A stretch of 64,000 nt of DNA from Arenimonas daejeonensis (GCF_007993735.1 NZ_CP042453.1:620001-684000), one strand, 5' to 3'; counted from the stretch's first letter, positions 9,772 to 19,170 are shown. Program-made: numbers and translations. Notes: generated by a model from the sequence alone, not told the origin.

Positions 9772-10817
9772 TCAGGCCGCGGTTTCTGTTTCGTCTGAAT
9801 CCGGCACCGGGATCAGCAGCGTGAACACGGTATGCCCCGGCCGCGAGCGGTAGCTCAGCGAGCCGCGATGTTCACGCGCCACCTGCTGCGCCAGCGGCAG
9901 GCCGAGGCCGCTGCCTTCCGCGCGGCCGCTGACCAACGGCAGGAAGATGCGTTCGGCGAGGTCTTCGGGCACGCCGCGGCCGTCGTCGGCGATCTCGACA
10001 CGCACGGCCAGGCGGTGGGCGCTGTCGCCGATCAACAGATGGTGTTCGGCGCGGGTGCGCAGCTGCACGGTGGTGGCGCCGGATTCGAGCGCGTTGCGCA
10101 CCAGGTTCCACAACGCCTGCGCCAGGCGGTCGCCGTCGCCGGGGAATTCCGGCAATGACGGATCGAAGTCGCGCACCAGCTTGATCGCCCAGCCGGCTTC
10201 GACCTCGGCCAGCTGGCGCACACGTTCGAGCACGGCGTGGATGTTGGTCGGTGCGAAATCGCGCGGTGGTTCCGGGTTGAGCAGGCGGTCGACCAGGCCT
10301 GCTAGGCGGTCGACTTCACTGCCGATCAGGTCCACCAGTTCGCGGTTGTCGTCGCCTTCGACGCGGCGGGCCAGCAGTTGCGCGGCGCCCTTCATGCCCG
10401 CCAGCGGATTGCGGATCTCGTGCGCCAGGCCTTTCAGCGCGGCGGACAGGGCCGCGGGCAGCGCGGTGGCGGGATCTTCGCCGGGGAACTCTTCGGCCAG
10501 ATGCGCTTCCAGCCGCAGGCTGCCGTCTTCGTTGCGCGCCAGCCACAGGTCGGCAAAACGTTCACCGCCCCCGGGAACGCCAGGCGGGCGCGCCGCACCC
10601 GCACCGCTTCGCCGGAGGGCGGCAGGCGCGGCAGCAGTTCGAGCAGGCGCCCGCCCTCGGCGTCGAGTTCGCCCAGGTCCAGGCCGACAAGGCGGCGTGC
10701 ACTGACGCCCAGCCAACTGGCGAAGGCCGGATTGCAGCCCAGCAGCCGGCCCCCGGCATCGGCCCAGGCCAGGGGTGTGCTCAGGTGTTCGGTGGTGGGC
10801 GGCAGGGGGTCCGGCAT
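9772..10817 (-). CDS. ntrB: Nitrogen regulation sensor kinase NtrB (one frame break)
   Basis: A soluble kinase: an N-terminal PAS-like region (PLAWADAGGRLLGCNPAFASWLG), then H-box HEIRNPLAGMKGAAQLL, N-box NLVRNALE, G1 DDGRGVPEDL, F-box-like ERIFLPLVSGR and G2 GSGLGLPLAQ. The H-box and the absence of membrane helices are typical of NtrB/GlnL, which phosphorylates NtrC under nitrogen limitation and is controlled by PII. The frame breaks near 10570 in a run of G; one added G joins AFPGG to GERFADLWLARN. About 348 residues, the family size. Its cognate ntrC begins at 6814, separated by four unrelated genes. An 84-codon frame lies just upstream. Confidence 0.88.
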
Positions 10818-10891
10818 CGCGCCAGCATAGTGCGAAGCCGGCGGTTGCCGCTCAGGTCACGGGCCGGCGGCCGGTGGAAAGGTCCGCGGCC

Positions 10892-11146
10892 TCAGCGCCG
10901 CAGCAGGTCCAGCCACGGGGCGTCCGGTGCCTCGCCGGCACCGGGGGCATCAACGCCCAGGAATTCGAGCCAGGCCGGATCCAGCGCGCCACCGGGTGCG
11001 CTGGCAGGCGTGGGGGTGCACAGCGTCCATGCCGGCAGCGGGACCCCTGGTGCCGGGGGTCGCGGCGGGAGCGACCGCGCCACCTCCACACTGTCGTCGG
11101 TGGGGCCTTCGCGGGTGGGATTGAAACAGTCGTCGCTGGCTGACAA
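10892..11146 (-). CDS. Hypothetical 84-residue protein upstream of ntrB
   Basis: A short frame ending 74 bases before ntrB and in the same orientation. The product is rich in Pro, Ala and Asp with no membrane helix and no motif I recognise; the end, DPAWLEFLGVDAPGAGEAPD, is repeated loosely as APWLDLLRR. Coding status rests only on the position and open frame in GC-rich DNA, where chance frames are common. If real it may be co-transcribed with ntrB. Confidence 0.35.
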   Translation of the reverse strand: MSASDDCFNPTREGPTDDSVEVARSLPPRPPAPGVPLPAWTLCTPTPASAPGGALDPAWLEFLGVDAPGAGEAPDAPWLDLLRR

Positions 11147-11245
11147 CGGGGCGGCCTCGGCGTGATCCTGGGCACGGGCTGCAAGATGCAGGCCAATCCG
11201 GAGAGGCTTCAGTGGCGCGGTTTTCCGTCGGTCCGCGCGCCGGGG

Positions 11246-11263
11246 TCGTGCAATTACGCACGA
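11246..11263. repeat. 18-base palindrome upstream of the ntrB transcription unit
   Basis: TCGTGC at 11246-11251 and GCACGA at 11258-11263 are perfect inverted repeats around AATTAC. The site is in the 147-base gap between the CHASE3 kinase stop and the 84-codon frame, upstream of ntrB. The symmetry and spacing look like a dimeric regulator site; the half-sites do not match the NtrC box found at glnA. Confidence 0.35.
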
Positions 11264-11293
11264 TGACCGGGTGAAATGCCCGGCGGCCTGGCT

Positions 11294-12698
11294 TCAGGCC
11301 AGCGGCCACTCCAGTCGGAAGCAGGCGCCGCCGCCGGGGCGGTCTTCGTAACGCAGGTCCGCGCCCTGGGCCCGTGCGTGCTGGCGCGCCAGGGCCAGGC
11401 CGAGACCGGTCGTTTCCTCGCCGCCGCTGGGTTGGGGCGAAAGCCGCGCGTAACGGCGGAACAGCGCCGGCTGTTCGGCCGCCGGCACGCCCGGCCCGCG
11501 ATCGAGCACGCACAGCACGGCCCGGTCGGAACCCCGCTGCGCCTCGACTTCGATCACACCGCCCTCGGGGCCGTACTTCACCGCGTTCGACAGCAGGTTG
11601 CCCAGCACCCGGCCCAGGCCCGAGGCCTGCGCGCGCACCCGCAGTTCCGGATCCAGGCGCAGCTCGAAACGCATGCCCTTGGCCCGGGCGCGTTCCGCGT
11701 GCGCCTGCACCGCCGAGGCCACTTCCGTGGCCAGTTCCAGCGGGCCGATGTCTTCGCCACGCGCTTCGTTGGCGCCCTGTTCCAGCACCGCGCGCAGGAA
11801 CAACAGCCCGCCGTTGGCGGCGCCGCGCGCGGTCTGCACCAGCTTGCCGCGCGCCTCGGGCGTGTCCGCCGCCGGCAGCAGGTCTAGCGAAAACAGGATG
11901 TTGCCCAGATGCTGACGCAGGTCGTGCGCGATCAGGTCCAGCCCCTGCTGGCGCTCGCGGGCCAGGCGCTGCTGCACCGCCAGCAGCTCGCTTTTCGCGG
12001 TCGGCGCGCCGGGCCCGCTCCGCCTCGTCGGCGCGCCGGCGCAGGCGGCGGACCGCCAGCAGCACCACGACTCCCGCGGCCAGCGCCAGCCCGTTGGCGC
12101 TCAGCACGATGCGGCGATTCTGTTCGATCATCTGCGTGCGCTGGTTGCTGCGCTCGGCCAGCAGCGCCTTTTCGTGCGCCGCCATGCGTTCGAGCAGGTC
12201 ACGCATCAACTCGGCATTGTGCGACCGGCTCGACTGCCCGAACTCCGCGTCCAGCTGCGCCTGCGCCTGCACGTCGCCGTCCAGCGCGCGCTGCTTGACC
12301 TCGATCACTTCGCGCGCGCGGGTGATGCGCTCCTGGTGCAGTGCGTCCAGCCGGTCGATCCGGGCACGCTGCGCCGGATTGTCGCCCAGCAGGTCACGCA
12401 GCTGCACGGTGGCACCTTCCATCTCGCCGAGCGTGCGCCAGAACTCTTCCAGGTTGTCCGGATTGCCGGTCAGCAGATAGCGCAGGATGCTGCTGTCGCG
12501 GTCGCCCAGTACGCCCCACAGCCGGTTGATCTGTTCGAGCGCGCGCTGGGTGTGGCTGACCGAGGCCACCGATTCCGCCAGCCGTTCGGTGGTGCGCAGC
12601 GAAAGCGCCACGCTGCCCAGCACGGCGAGCAACGCGCCCGCGGCCAACAGCCGCAGGGCGATGTGCCACTGGCGGCTGGCGCCGGCCGGTGCGCTCAC
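11294..12698 (-). CDS. CHASE3-domain membrane sensor histidine kinase (one frame break)
   Basis: Starts with GTG at 12698, overlapping the upstream regulator gene by GTGA. A first membrane helix (ALRLLAAGALLAVLGSVALSL), a helical CHASE3-type periplasmic region (SVSHTQRALEQINRLWGVLG, RYLLTGNPDNLEEFWRTL) and a second helix (IVLSANGLALAAGVVVLLAV) precede the kinase core: H-box DLIAHDLRQHLGNILF, N-box NLLSNAVKYGPEG, G1 DRGPGVPAAE and G2 TTGLGLALAR. The frame breaks near 12000 in the linker after the second helix. The tight coupling makes it the cognate kinase of the adjacent sigma-54 regulator; the layout is like KinB/AlgB. The signal sensed is unknown. Confidence 0.82.
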
Positions 12699-14080
12699 AG
12701 TCCGTAGACCTTGCGCTTGCGGTACAACGTCGAAACATCCATGCCCAGGGGTGCGCGCGGCCGCCTCCAGCGTGTCGCTGGCGGCGAGCACCGCGTCGAT
12801 GTGCCGGCGTTCGACCTCTTCCAACGTCATCGTCGCGGCCGGCGTGGCGTTGGCCAGCGGTTCGAGCATCAGCTGCGAGGCACCGATCACCGGCTCGCGG
12901 CCGAGGATCACGGCGCGTTCGATCACGTTCTGCAGTTCGCGCACATTGCCCGGCCAGGCATAGGCGCGCAGGCGCGCCAGCGCCGCCGGCGCCAGTTCGC
13001 GCGCCGGCATGCCGTGGCGGCGCGCGAAACGGCGCAGGAAACCCAGGGCCAGGGTCTCGATGTCTTCGACACGCGCGCGCAGCGGCGGCACTTCGATCGC
13101 GATCACCTTCAGGCGGTAGTAGAGGTCGGCGCGGAACCGGCCGGCGCCCACCATCGTGCCCAGGTCGTGGTTGGTCGCCGCGACGATGCGCACGTCGGCG
13201 CGGCGCGTGCTCGGGTCGCCGACCCGTTCGTAGGCCTTGTCTTCGATGAAGCGCAACAGCTTGGCCTGCAGTGGCAGCGGGAAATCACCGACCTCGTCCA
13301 GGAACAGCGTGCCGCCCTCGGCGGTGCCGACCCGGCCGGTGGTGCTGTGCGCGGCGCCGGTGAAGGCGCCGCGGGCGTGGCCGAACAGTTCGCTTTCCAG
13401 CAGGTCGGGCGCCAGCGACGGGCAGTTCACGGTCGCCATCGGCGCGGCGGCACGTGGACTCCAGCCGTGGATGGCGCGCGCCAGCATGCCCTTGCCGGTG
13501 CCGCTTTCGCCCAGCAGCAGCACGGTGGCGTCGGTGGCGGCGGCGCGGCGGGCGTCGGCCAGCAGGGACTGCATGGCGGCGTTGGCGCTGTCGAAGTCCG
13601 TGCTGTCTTCTTCGCGGTCGCTTTCCAGCGCCGCCACGCGGTCGAGCAGGCGGCGGGTGTCGAGCTGGCGCGCCACCGCCACCAGCAGTTGCGGCGGCGA
13701 GCAGGGCTTGACCAGATAGTCCGCGGCACCGGCGGCCAGCGCGGCCACGGCGTCGTCCACCACCGCATGCGCGGTGAGCATGATCACCGGCATCCTTGGC
13801 GCGAGTTCGCGCAGACGCGGCAGCGCTTCCACGCCCGAGTCCAGCCCGGGGCCCGGTCGAGCAGGCAGACATGGAAAGGCAGGCTGGCGGCCAGCGCCAG
13901 GCCACGGGCCAGGTTGTCCGCCACCGCCACCTGGTAGCCGGCGGATTCCAGGCAGAAGCGCAGGTTGTCGAGCAGGTCGCGATCATCGTCGATGGCGAGG
14001 ATGCGGCCGATGGGCGCGGACGGCGGCGCAGGGGGCACAGGATCGGTCTCGGGTGACGGCGCCGGATGCAGCGCCTGCAC
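12695..14080 (-). CDS. Sigma-54-dependent response regulator, AlgB-like (two frame breaks)
   Basis: Receiver domain: DDDRDLLDNLRFCLESAGYQ, phosphoacceptor in VCLLDR, and YLVKP. AAA+ domain: Walker A GESGTGKG, GAFTGA in ARGAFTGAAH, Walker B GGTLFLDEVGD. After the break near 12745 (CCAGG) the true C-terminus is LGMDVSTLYRKRKVYGL, a Fis-type helix like that of AlgB regulators. A second break near 13850, in a GGGCCCCGGG run, lies in the receiver. The apparent start is GTG at 14080. It should activate sigma-54 promoters in response to the CHASE3 kinase encoded immediately downstream; targets are not visible. Confidence 0.83.
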
Positions 14081-14175
14081 GGGCCGACAGCATCCTAGAC
14101 ACCCGGCGATGCGTCAATTCGACGCCGGCGGGATCTCCGCCGGGCCGGAGCGCGCGGACCCGGGAGCACAAATGA

Positions 14176-14197
14176 CGACCCCGGCGGGTGCCGGGGT
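14176..14197 (-). terminator. Hairpin terminator after the first DUF2950 gene
   Basis: GACCCCGGC (14176-14184) and GCCGGGGTC (14189-14197) form a perfect nine-base stem with a GGGT loop, 26 bases past the DUF2950 stop codon on the minus strand. The downstream T content is modest (GTCATTTG), so efficiency is uncertain. Confidence 0.6.
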
Positions 14198-14222
14198 CTG
14201 GTTCGGGGACGCCGGTTGCCGC

Positions 14223-15136
14223 TTACGGCGTGACGACGGGCTCGGCCGGCGGCACCACTTCGGTCCAGCTCGAATCGGGATCGAAGACGGTGATCGCGGC
14301 GGCGGCCTGGGTGCTGTCGGCACCGAGGTCCTTTTCGAACACCACGCCTTCGTGGCTGATCATGAAGCTCATCACGCCGGTGTCGTTGTACTTGGCCGGC
14401 CAGGCGATCAGCGCGAAACCGCGGCTCATGTTGTCGCCCAGCAGGTAGCTGTAGGCGCCACCCGGGGCCGACGGGCCCTGCGCTTCGAGGATGCGGAAGT
14501 GATAGCCGTGCCAGGCGCTGCCCGGTTCGGCATCACCGAACAGCGGGCCGATCGGGCTGATCATGCCGCTGTCGTCTTCGGCCCAGAACAGGCCGTCGTG
14601 GAAACCGTCGGTGCTGAGCAGCTTCTGTGCGTACTCGAGCACGCCGTCGTCATCGCGGTCGATCTCGGCGTAGTCGGTCTGCGCGTCGTGGTAGGCCAGC
14701 ACCGACTGCACGGTGGCGAGTTCGTTGCGGCCGATGCGGCGCACGCGTGCCTCCTCGGCACCGGCCTCGATGTCGAAGCTCCAGCCCTTGGGGCCCTTCA
14801 CCAGCGGGATCGGCAGCGTCCAGGGTTCGGTGCCGACCGAGAGGATGGCGCGGTCCGGACTCGGGTTCTCGAAAGCGTGGCGTTCGGCATAACGCTTGAG
14901 GAAGGCATCGACGTCCACGCGGTCGACGCTGCCGACCGGCACGAAGTCACGCCACTGGTCGCCGAACAGGGTCTTGAGTCGCGCCTCGTCACCTTCCGGG
15001 GCGTGACGGCCTCCACCAGCACCTTGGCGGCTTCTTCCGGGGTGGCGAAGGCCTGCTGGGCCACCGCCGGCGCCATCGGCGCCAGCGCGAGTGCGGTCAG
15101 CAGGGCGAACTGGAGCGGGTACATGCATGTCTTCAC
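14223..15136 (-). CDS. DUF2950 family exported protein, copy 1 (one frame break)
   Basis: Starts at GTG (complement of 15134-15136), preceded by an AGGAG Shine-Dalgarno also present at copy 2. A signal peptide (LLTALALAPMAPAVAQQ) is followed by FATPEEAAKVLVEAVTP, then after a break near 15000 (C-run) LFGDQWRDFVPVGSVDR, NELATVQSVLAYHDAQTDYA, and the conserved C-terminus GFALIAWPAKYNDTGVMSFM. This is the DUF2950 family: periplasmic proteins of unknown function that recur next to DUF3300 genes, as here. It lies 21 bases after the DUF3300 gene and closely resembles the second copy at 16729-17637. Confidence 0.85.
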
Positions 15137-15157
15137 GCGCAGACTCCTGATCTTGGG

Positions 15158-16561
15158 TTAACGACGCCGTCCGCCACCGCCGGAACGCATCGGCGGGCGC
15201 GAAGGACGGCTGACCGGACGGCTCGCAGGACGCGACGAGGACGGACGGCTGGCGGAGTTACGGCTGTAGTTGCCACGCTGCTGCGACAGGTTCGACGACG
15301 AGGGCCGGCTGGCATCGCGGAAGGCATTGTTGTGCGGCTGCGTGTTCATCCGGTCCAGGTCGCGGGCGCTGTTGCGGGCGCCGCTGTTGCTCATGCCCTG
15401 GCCGCCGTACTGCCCGCGCTGCTGCTGCGCGGTGCGGGCCTGGTTGCGGGCATCCACATTGCTGGTGGCCGGCTTGATGCCGCGGTCGGACATGGTGTTG
15501 CGCGCCTGGTCGCGCTGCTGCGAACGCTGGGGCGATTCGCCGCGGAAGCCCTGGCGGTTGGACGCGCCGTCCATCTGGCGGCCGTTGCGTTCGCGGTTGG
15601 CCTGGTCGCGGTAGGGCACGCCGTCGCGGTTGGCGGCGTTGTGGTTCCACTTCTCCCGGCCACCTTCGCCGCGGCTGCCGCGATCGCCGCGTTCGCCGCG
15701 GTTGCGGTCGCCACCGTTGATCTGGTTGTTGCGGTTGAATTCGTTGTAGCGGTCGATGTCGATGTCGATGTCGCCGCCGCCCCAGTTCATGTTGCCCCAG
15801 CAGCAGCCGCCGGAGATCGCGACACCCCAGAAGATGCCGGCTGCGAACGCGCCGCCCGGGTAGTAGTAAGCCGGCGGCGGGTAGTACATCGGCGGGTAGT
15901 AGGGATAGGCCCAGCTGCCGTAGACCGTGGTCGGGTTGTACGCGGGCACGTAGATGACGTCGGGCTCCGACGGCTCGATCACGATGACGGTTTCACCGTC
16001 GGCGCCGGTGGGGGTCCCGTCGAGGGCCGGCAGGGTGGACACCTTCTGTTGTTCGTTCGAACTCAGGTTGCCGGCGTCCTGGGCCTGGCGGCGCAGCTTC
16101 TGCACCGCGTCCATCACGTCGTTGGACTGCGCCAGGAAGGCGTCGCCCAGCTTCTGCACCCAGGCCGGGTCCTGCCCCAGCATGTCCAGCACCTGCGGGA
16201 AGGCCACCAGGGCCTGCACGCTGGGATCCCAGGGCTGGTCGGCGACCTTGGTCACGGCCGTCTCGCCCTTTTCGTCGGGATGGGCCTTGGACCACTTGGC
16301 GGCATCGGCGACGTCGCCCGGATAGGTCGCGCCCATCAACACCTGGGCCAGCAGCGGATCCGGATAGAGCGCGATCGGCGCGACGACCTGCGCCAGTTCC
16401 TCGGGTCCGAACAGGACTTCCCTGGCGGGTGCGGCGGCGGGCGCGGGACTGGCCGCGGCCTGGGCGGCCATCGTTCCGGCCTTGCTGAAGGCGCCGGCGC
16501 TGCTGGCGTTGCTGGCGACCAGCAGCGCGGCGGAAAGGGCACAAAGGAGCGGAATGCGCAT
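15158..16561 (-). CDS. DUF3300 domain-containing exported protein, copy 1
   Basis: 467 residues, intact. After a signal peptide (LLCALSAALLVASNASSAGA) comes the DUF3300 core: FGPEELAQVVAPIALYPDPL, LAQVLMGATYPGDVADAAKW, QPWDPSVQALVAFPQVLDML and VIYVPAYNPTTVYGSW. A Tyr/Pro-rich segment (YPPMYYPPPAYYYPGG) and a hydrophobic stretch follow, then a long Arg/Asn/Gln/Ser-rich low-complexity tail ending RSGGGGRRR, likely disordered. Function is unknown; the tail composition would suit surface or polyanion binding. It is the first gene of a two-gene cassette with DUF2950, has its own promoter and a hairpin at its ribosome site, and is paralogous to 17657-19162. Confidence 0.9.
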   Translation of the reverse strand: MRIPLLCALSAALLVASNASSAGAFSKAGTMAAQAAASPAPAAAPAREVLFGPEELAQVVAPIALYPDPLLAQVLMGATYPGDVADAAKWSKAHPDEKGETAVTKVADQPWDPSVQALVAFPQVLDMLGQDPAWVQKLGDAFLAQSNDVMDAVQKLRRQAQDAGNLSSNEQQKVSTLPALDGTPTGADGETVIVIEPSEPDVIYVPAYNPTTVYGSWAYPYYPPMYYPPPAYYYPGGAFAAGIFWGVAISGGCCWGNMNWGGGDIDIDIDRYNEFNRNNQINGGDRNRGERGDRGSRGEGGREKWNHNAANRDGVPYRDQANRERNGRQMDGASNRQGFRGESPQRSQQRDQARNTMSDRGIKPATSNVDARNQARTAQQQRGQYGGQGMSNSGARNSARDLDRMNTQPHNNAFRDASRPSSSNLSQQRGNYSRNSASRPSSSRPASRPVSRPSRPPMRSGGGGRRR

Positions 16562-16569
16562 GGTGTTTC

Positions 16570-16589
16570 CTCATGAAGCAAAACATGAG
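16570..16589 (-). promoter_or_regulatory. Inverted repeat overlapping the Shine-Dalgarno of DUF3300 copy 1
   Basis: On the minus strand CTCATG, eight bases, then CATGAG, directly followed by the GAGG ribosome binding site (the last GAG lies inside the repeat) and the ATG nine bases later. Copy 2 has the same six-base arms and arrangement at 19171-19192 with a ten-base loop of different sequence, so the arms rather than the loop are conserved. Confidence 0.5.
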
Positions 16590-16613
16590 AACCGGCGGAG
16601 CTCGTGCGCCGAC

Positions 16614-16643
16614 ACTATCGCTCCGGGTCCTCGGGACCGTCAA
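16614..16643 (-). promoter_or_regulatory. Sigma-70-type promoter for DUF3300 copy 1
   Basis: On the minus strand TTGACG (complement of 16638-16643) and GATAGT (complement of 16614-16619) are spaced by 18 bases. The equivalent positions of copy 2 hold TTGACG and CATAGT with a 16-base spacer. Conservation in both copies supports the assignment; the expected leader is about 45 bases. Confidence 0.6.
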
Positions 16644-16728
16644 CGAACGCGTGGGCGCGCCGGGTTGAATTTGGATGCTTCAACGCAGCCGGCGGTATTG
16701 GACCTAGGCCCAACAAACGCCGGGGCGT

Positions 16729-17637
16729 TCAGGGTGCGGCAGGTTCCGCCGCGGCCGGCACTTCGGTCCAGCTCGAATCCGGATCGAAAACGGTGATCGC
16801 CGCGGCCAGTCTGTCGCTGTCAGGCCCGAGGTCCTTCTCGAACACCACGCCTTCGTGGCTGATCATGAAACTCATCACGCCGCTGTCGTTGTATTGCGCG
16901 GGCCAGGCGATCAGGGCGAAACCGCGGCTCATGTTGTCGCCGAGCTTGTAGCTGTAGGCGCCGCCCGGCGCGGACGCGCCCTGCGCGTCGAGGATGCGGT
17001 AGTGGTAACCATGCCAGTCGCTGCCGGGTTCGGCGTCGCCGAACAGGGGGCCGAGCGGGCTGATCTCGCCGCTGTCGTCTTCGGCCCAGTACAGACCGTC
17101 GTGCAGGCCGTCGGTGCTGAGCAGGTGCTGCGCGTATTCGAGCACGCCGTCGCCGTCGAGGTCGCGTTCGGAATATTCCATCTGCGCGTCGTGGTAGGCG
17201 AGCGCCGACTGCACGGTGGCGAGTTCGTTGCGGCCGATGCGGCGGATGCGCGCCTCTTCAGCGCCGGCCTCGATGTCGAAACTCCAGCCGTCCTTGCCCT
17301 TCACCAGCGGGATCGGCAGCGTCCAGGGCTCGGTGCCGACCGATAGCACGGCGCGGTCTGGCGCGGGGTTCTCGAAGGCACGGCGTTCGGCATAACGCCT
17401 GAGGAAAGCGTCGACGTCCTCGCGGGCGACGCTGCCGACCGGCACGTAGTCGCGCCACTGGTCGCCGAACAGGGCCTTGAGCTGCGCCTGGTCGCCTTCC
17501 GCCGGCGTGACCGCCTGCACCAGCGCCTGGGCGGCTTCTTCGGGAGTGGCGAATGCCTGCTGCGCCGCGGCGGGAAGCGCCGCCAGCGCGAGCGCCAAGG
17601 CCAGGGTCAATCCGAGCGGTTTGATGACGGTCTTCAC
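16729..17637 (-). CDS. DUF2950 family exported protein, copy 2
   Basis: Intact, 302 residues, starting with GTG at 17637 after an AGGAG site. Signal peptide: LGLTLALALALAALPAAAQQ. The mature part runs FATPEEAAQALVQAVTPAEG, LFGDQWRDYVPVGSVAREDV, YHDAQMEYSERDLDGDGVLE, and ends GVVFEKDLGPDSDRLAAAIT then VFDPDSSWTEV. It is very close to copy 1 over the whole mature region, with differences mainly in the signal peptide and C-terminal tail. It follows the second DUF3300 gene by 19 bases. The frame is open far upstream, but that is the shadow of the DUF3300 tail; the GTG start matches copy 1. Function unknown. Confidence 0.88.
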   Translation of the reverse strand: MKTVIKPLGLTLALALALAALPAAAQQAFATPEEAAQALVQAVTPAEGDQAQLKALFGDQWRDYVPVGSVAREDVDAFLRRYAERRAFENPAPDRAVLSVGTEPWTLPIPLVKGKDGWSFDIEAGAEEARIRRIGRNELATVQSALAYHDAQMEYSERDLDGDGVLEYAQHLLSTDGLHDGLYWAEDDSGEISPLGPLFGDAEPGSDWHGYHYRILDAQGASAPGGAYSYKLGDNMSRGFALIAWPAQYNDSGVMSFMISHEGVVFEKDLGPDSDRLAAAITVFDPDSSWTEVPAAAEPAAP

Positions 17638-17656
17638 GCGGGGACTCCTGGGCGAT

Positions 17657-19162
17657 TCATCGACGACGACCGCCACCGCTGGAGCGCTGCGGCGGGCTGG
17701 AGGGGCGGCTGACCGGCTGGCCGGAGGAGCGGCTTCCGGACGGACGGCTGGCGGACTGGCGGCTCGACTGGCCCCGCTGCTGTGCCTGGTGCGACGACGA
17801 CGGCCGGCTGGCGCCCTCGAAGGCATTGTTGCGTGGCGCCTGCTGCCGTTGCTGCTGCTGGCGTGCGGTGTCGCGGGACTGGTTGTTGCGCTGGGTCTGT
17901 TCGCGCGAACGCTGCTGCTGGGTTTGGGTGCGGCCGCCGTCGCGGCTGCCCTGGTTGGCGGTGCGGTTGCGGTCGGTGCTCTGCTGTGCGCGGTCGCGCT
18001 GTGCGGATCGATCGGCCGTGGCGCCGGCGCGGTCACGCGCGGCGTCGCGTGAGTCCGGGCGGTTGGCCGCGGTGCGGGCCTGGTCGCGCGCCTCGCGGTT
18101 GCTGGAGGCCGGCTGGATGCCGCGGTCCTGCATGGAAGCGCGGGCCTGGTTGCGCTGCTCGGTACGGCGCGCGTCCTCGCCGCGGAAGGCGTCGCGGTTG
18201 CCGGCACCGTCGAGCTGGCGGCCGTTGCGTTCGCGGTTGGCCTGGTCGCGGTAGGGCACGCCGTCGCGGTTGGCGGCGTTGTGGTTCCAGGTGTTGTCGC
18301 CGCGGTTGATCTGGTTGTTGCGGTTGATGTTGTTGTAACGGTCGACATCGATGTTGATGTCGTTGTCGTTCCAGTCCATGTCGCCCCAGAGCGAACCGGC
18401 GATGGCTATGCCGGCGCCCCACATCAGGCCGCTGGCCAGGGCGCCGCCCGGGTAGTAGTACGGCGACGGCGGATAGTACGGCGGCGGATACGACGGATAG
18501 GACCAGGCGCCGTAGGCCGTGTTGGGATCGTACGCAGGCACGTAGACGACCTCGGGCTCGCTCGGCTCGATCACGATCACGGTGCTTTCGGCAGGCGCCG
18601 CTTCACCGGCGGCCGGTGGCGGCGCCGGCTGCGTGAACACGCTCTGGTATTCGTTCGATGCGAGGTTGCCGGCAGCCTCGGCCTTGTGACGCAGGCGTTG
18701 CACGGCATCCATCACGGCTTCCGGCTGCGCCAGGAAAGCATCGCCCAGGCGCTGCACCCAGGCCGGGTCCTGGCCCAGCACCGAGAGCGCCTCCGGGAAG
18801 GCCACCAGCGCCTGCACGCTCGGGTCCCAGGGTTGATTGGCGACCTGCAGCACGGCCGCGTCGCCCTTGGCATCGGGATGGGCGGCCGCCCAGGCGGCCG
18901 CGTCGGCGACATCGCCCGGGTAGGTCGCACCCATCAGCACCTGGGCCAGCAGCGGATCCGGATAGAGCGCGATCGGCGCGACCATCTGCTCGAGTTCTTC
19001 GGGGCCGAAGATCTGTTCGGACGCCGCGGGCGCTGGAGTTTCAGTGGTCGCGGCGGCAGGTGTCGCCGCCGGGTCGGCGCCGCCCGGCGGAGCAGCGTCG
19101 CGCGAGCAGCCGACGATCAGCAGCAGGCCCGTGGAGAGGGCACAACAGAGCGGAATGCGCAT
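17657..19162 (-). CDS. DUF3300 domain-containing lipoprotein, copy 2
   Basis: 501 residues, intact. Unlike copy 1, its signal peptide ends in a lipobox (GLLLIVGC, Cys at about residue 19), so this copy is predicted to be a lipoprotein while copy 1 is soluble or periplasmic. The core repeats the same landmarks: FGPEELEQMVAPIALYPDPL, LAQVLMGATYPGDVADAAAW, VVYVPAYDPNTAYGAWSYPS. A Tyr/Pro patch (PPSPYYYPGG) and an even longer Gln/Arg/Asn/Ser-rich tail follow, also ending GGGRRR. It forms the upstream cassette with DUF2950 copy 2. Function unknown. Confidence 0.9.
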   Translation of the reverse strand: MRIPLCCALSTGLLLIVGCSRDAAPPGGADPAATPAAATTETPAPAASEQIFGPEELEQMVAPIALYPDPLLAQVLMGATYPGDVADAAAWAAAHPDAKGDAAVLQVANQPWDPSVQALVAFPEALSVLGQDPAWVQRLGDAFLAQPEAVMDAVQRLRHKAEAAGNLASNEYQSVFTQPAPPPAAGEAAPAESTVIVIEPSEPEVVYVPAYDPNTAYGAWSYPSYPPPYYPPSPYYYPGGALASGLMWGAGIAIAGSLWGDMDWNDNDINIDVDRYNNINRNNQINRGDNTWNHNAANRDGVPYRDQANRERNGRQLDGAGNRDAFRGEDARRTEQRNQARASMQDRGIQPASSNREARDQARTAANRPDSRDAARDRAGATADRSAQRDRAQQSTDRNRTANQGSRDGGRTQTQQQRSREQTQRNNQSRDTARQQQQRQQAPRNNAFEGASRPSSSHQAQQRGQSSRQSASRPSGSRSSGQPVSRPSSPPQRSSGGGRRR

Positions 19163-19170
19163 GGGGTTGC

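Noticed and set aside
10950..13832. One continuous 960-codon minus frame joining a response regulator to a kinase, suggesting a fusion protein
   Set aside because: The join is created by the frame break near 12745. Restoring it gives a regulator ending YRKRKVYGL, then a GTG-started kinase; the C-terminal 300 codons of the long frame are shadow sequence.
16698..16713. Palindrome TTGGACCTAGGCCCAA between DUF2950 copy 2 and DUF3300 copy 1
   Set aside because: 14 of 16 positions are symmetric but there is no equivalent upstream of copy 2, so it is not part of the conserved cassette control region.
15258..18348. Low-complexity repeats in DUF3300 tails as possible tandem DNA repeats
   Set aside because: The similarity is in amino-acid composition (Arg/Gln/Asn/Ser); the DNA has no fixed period.
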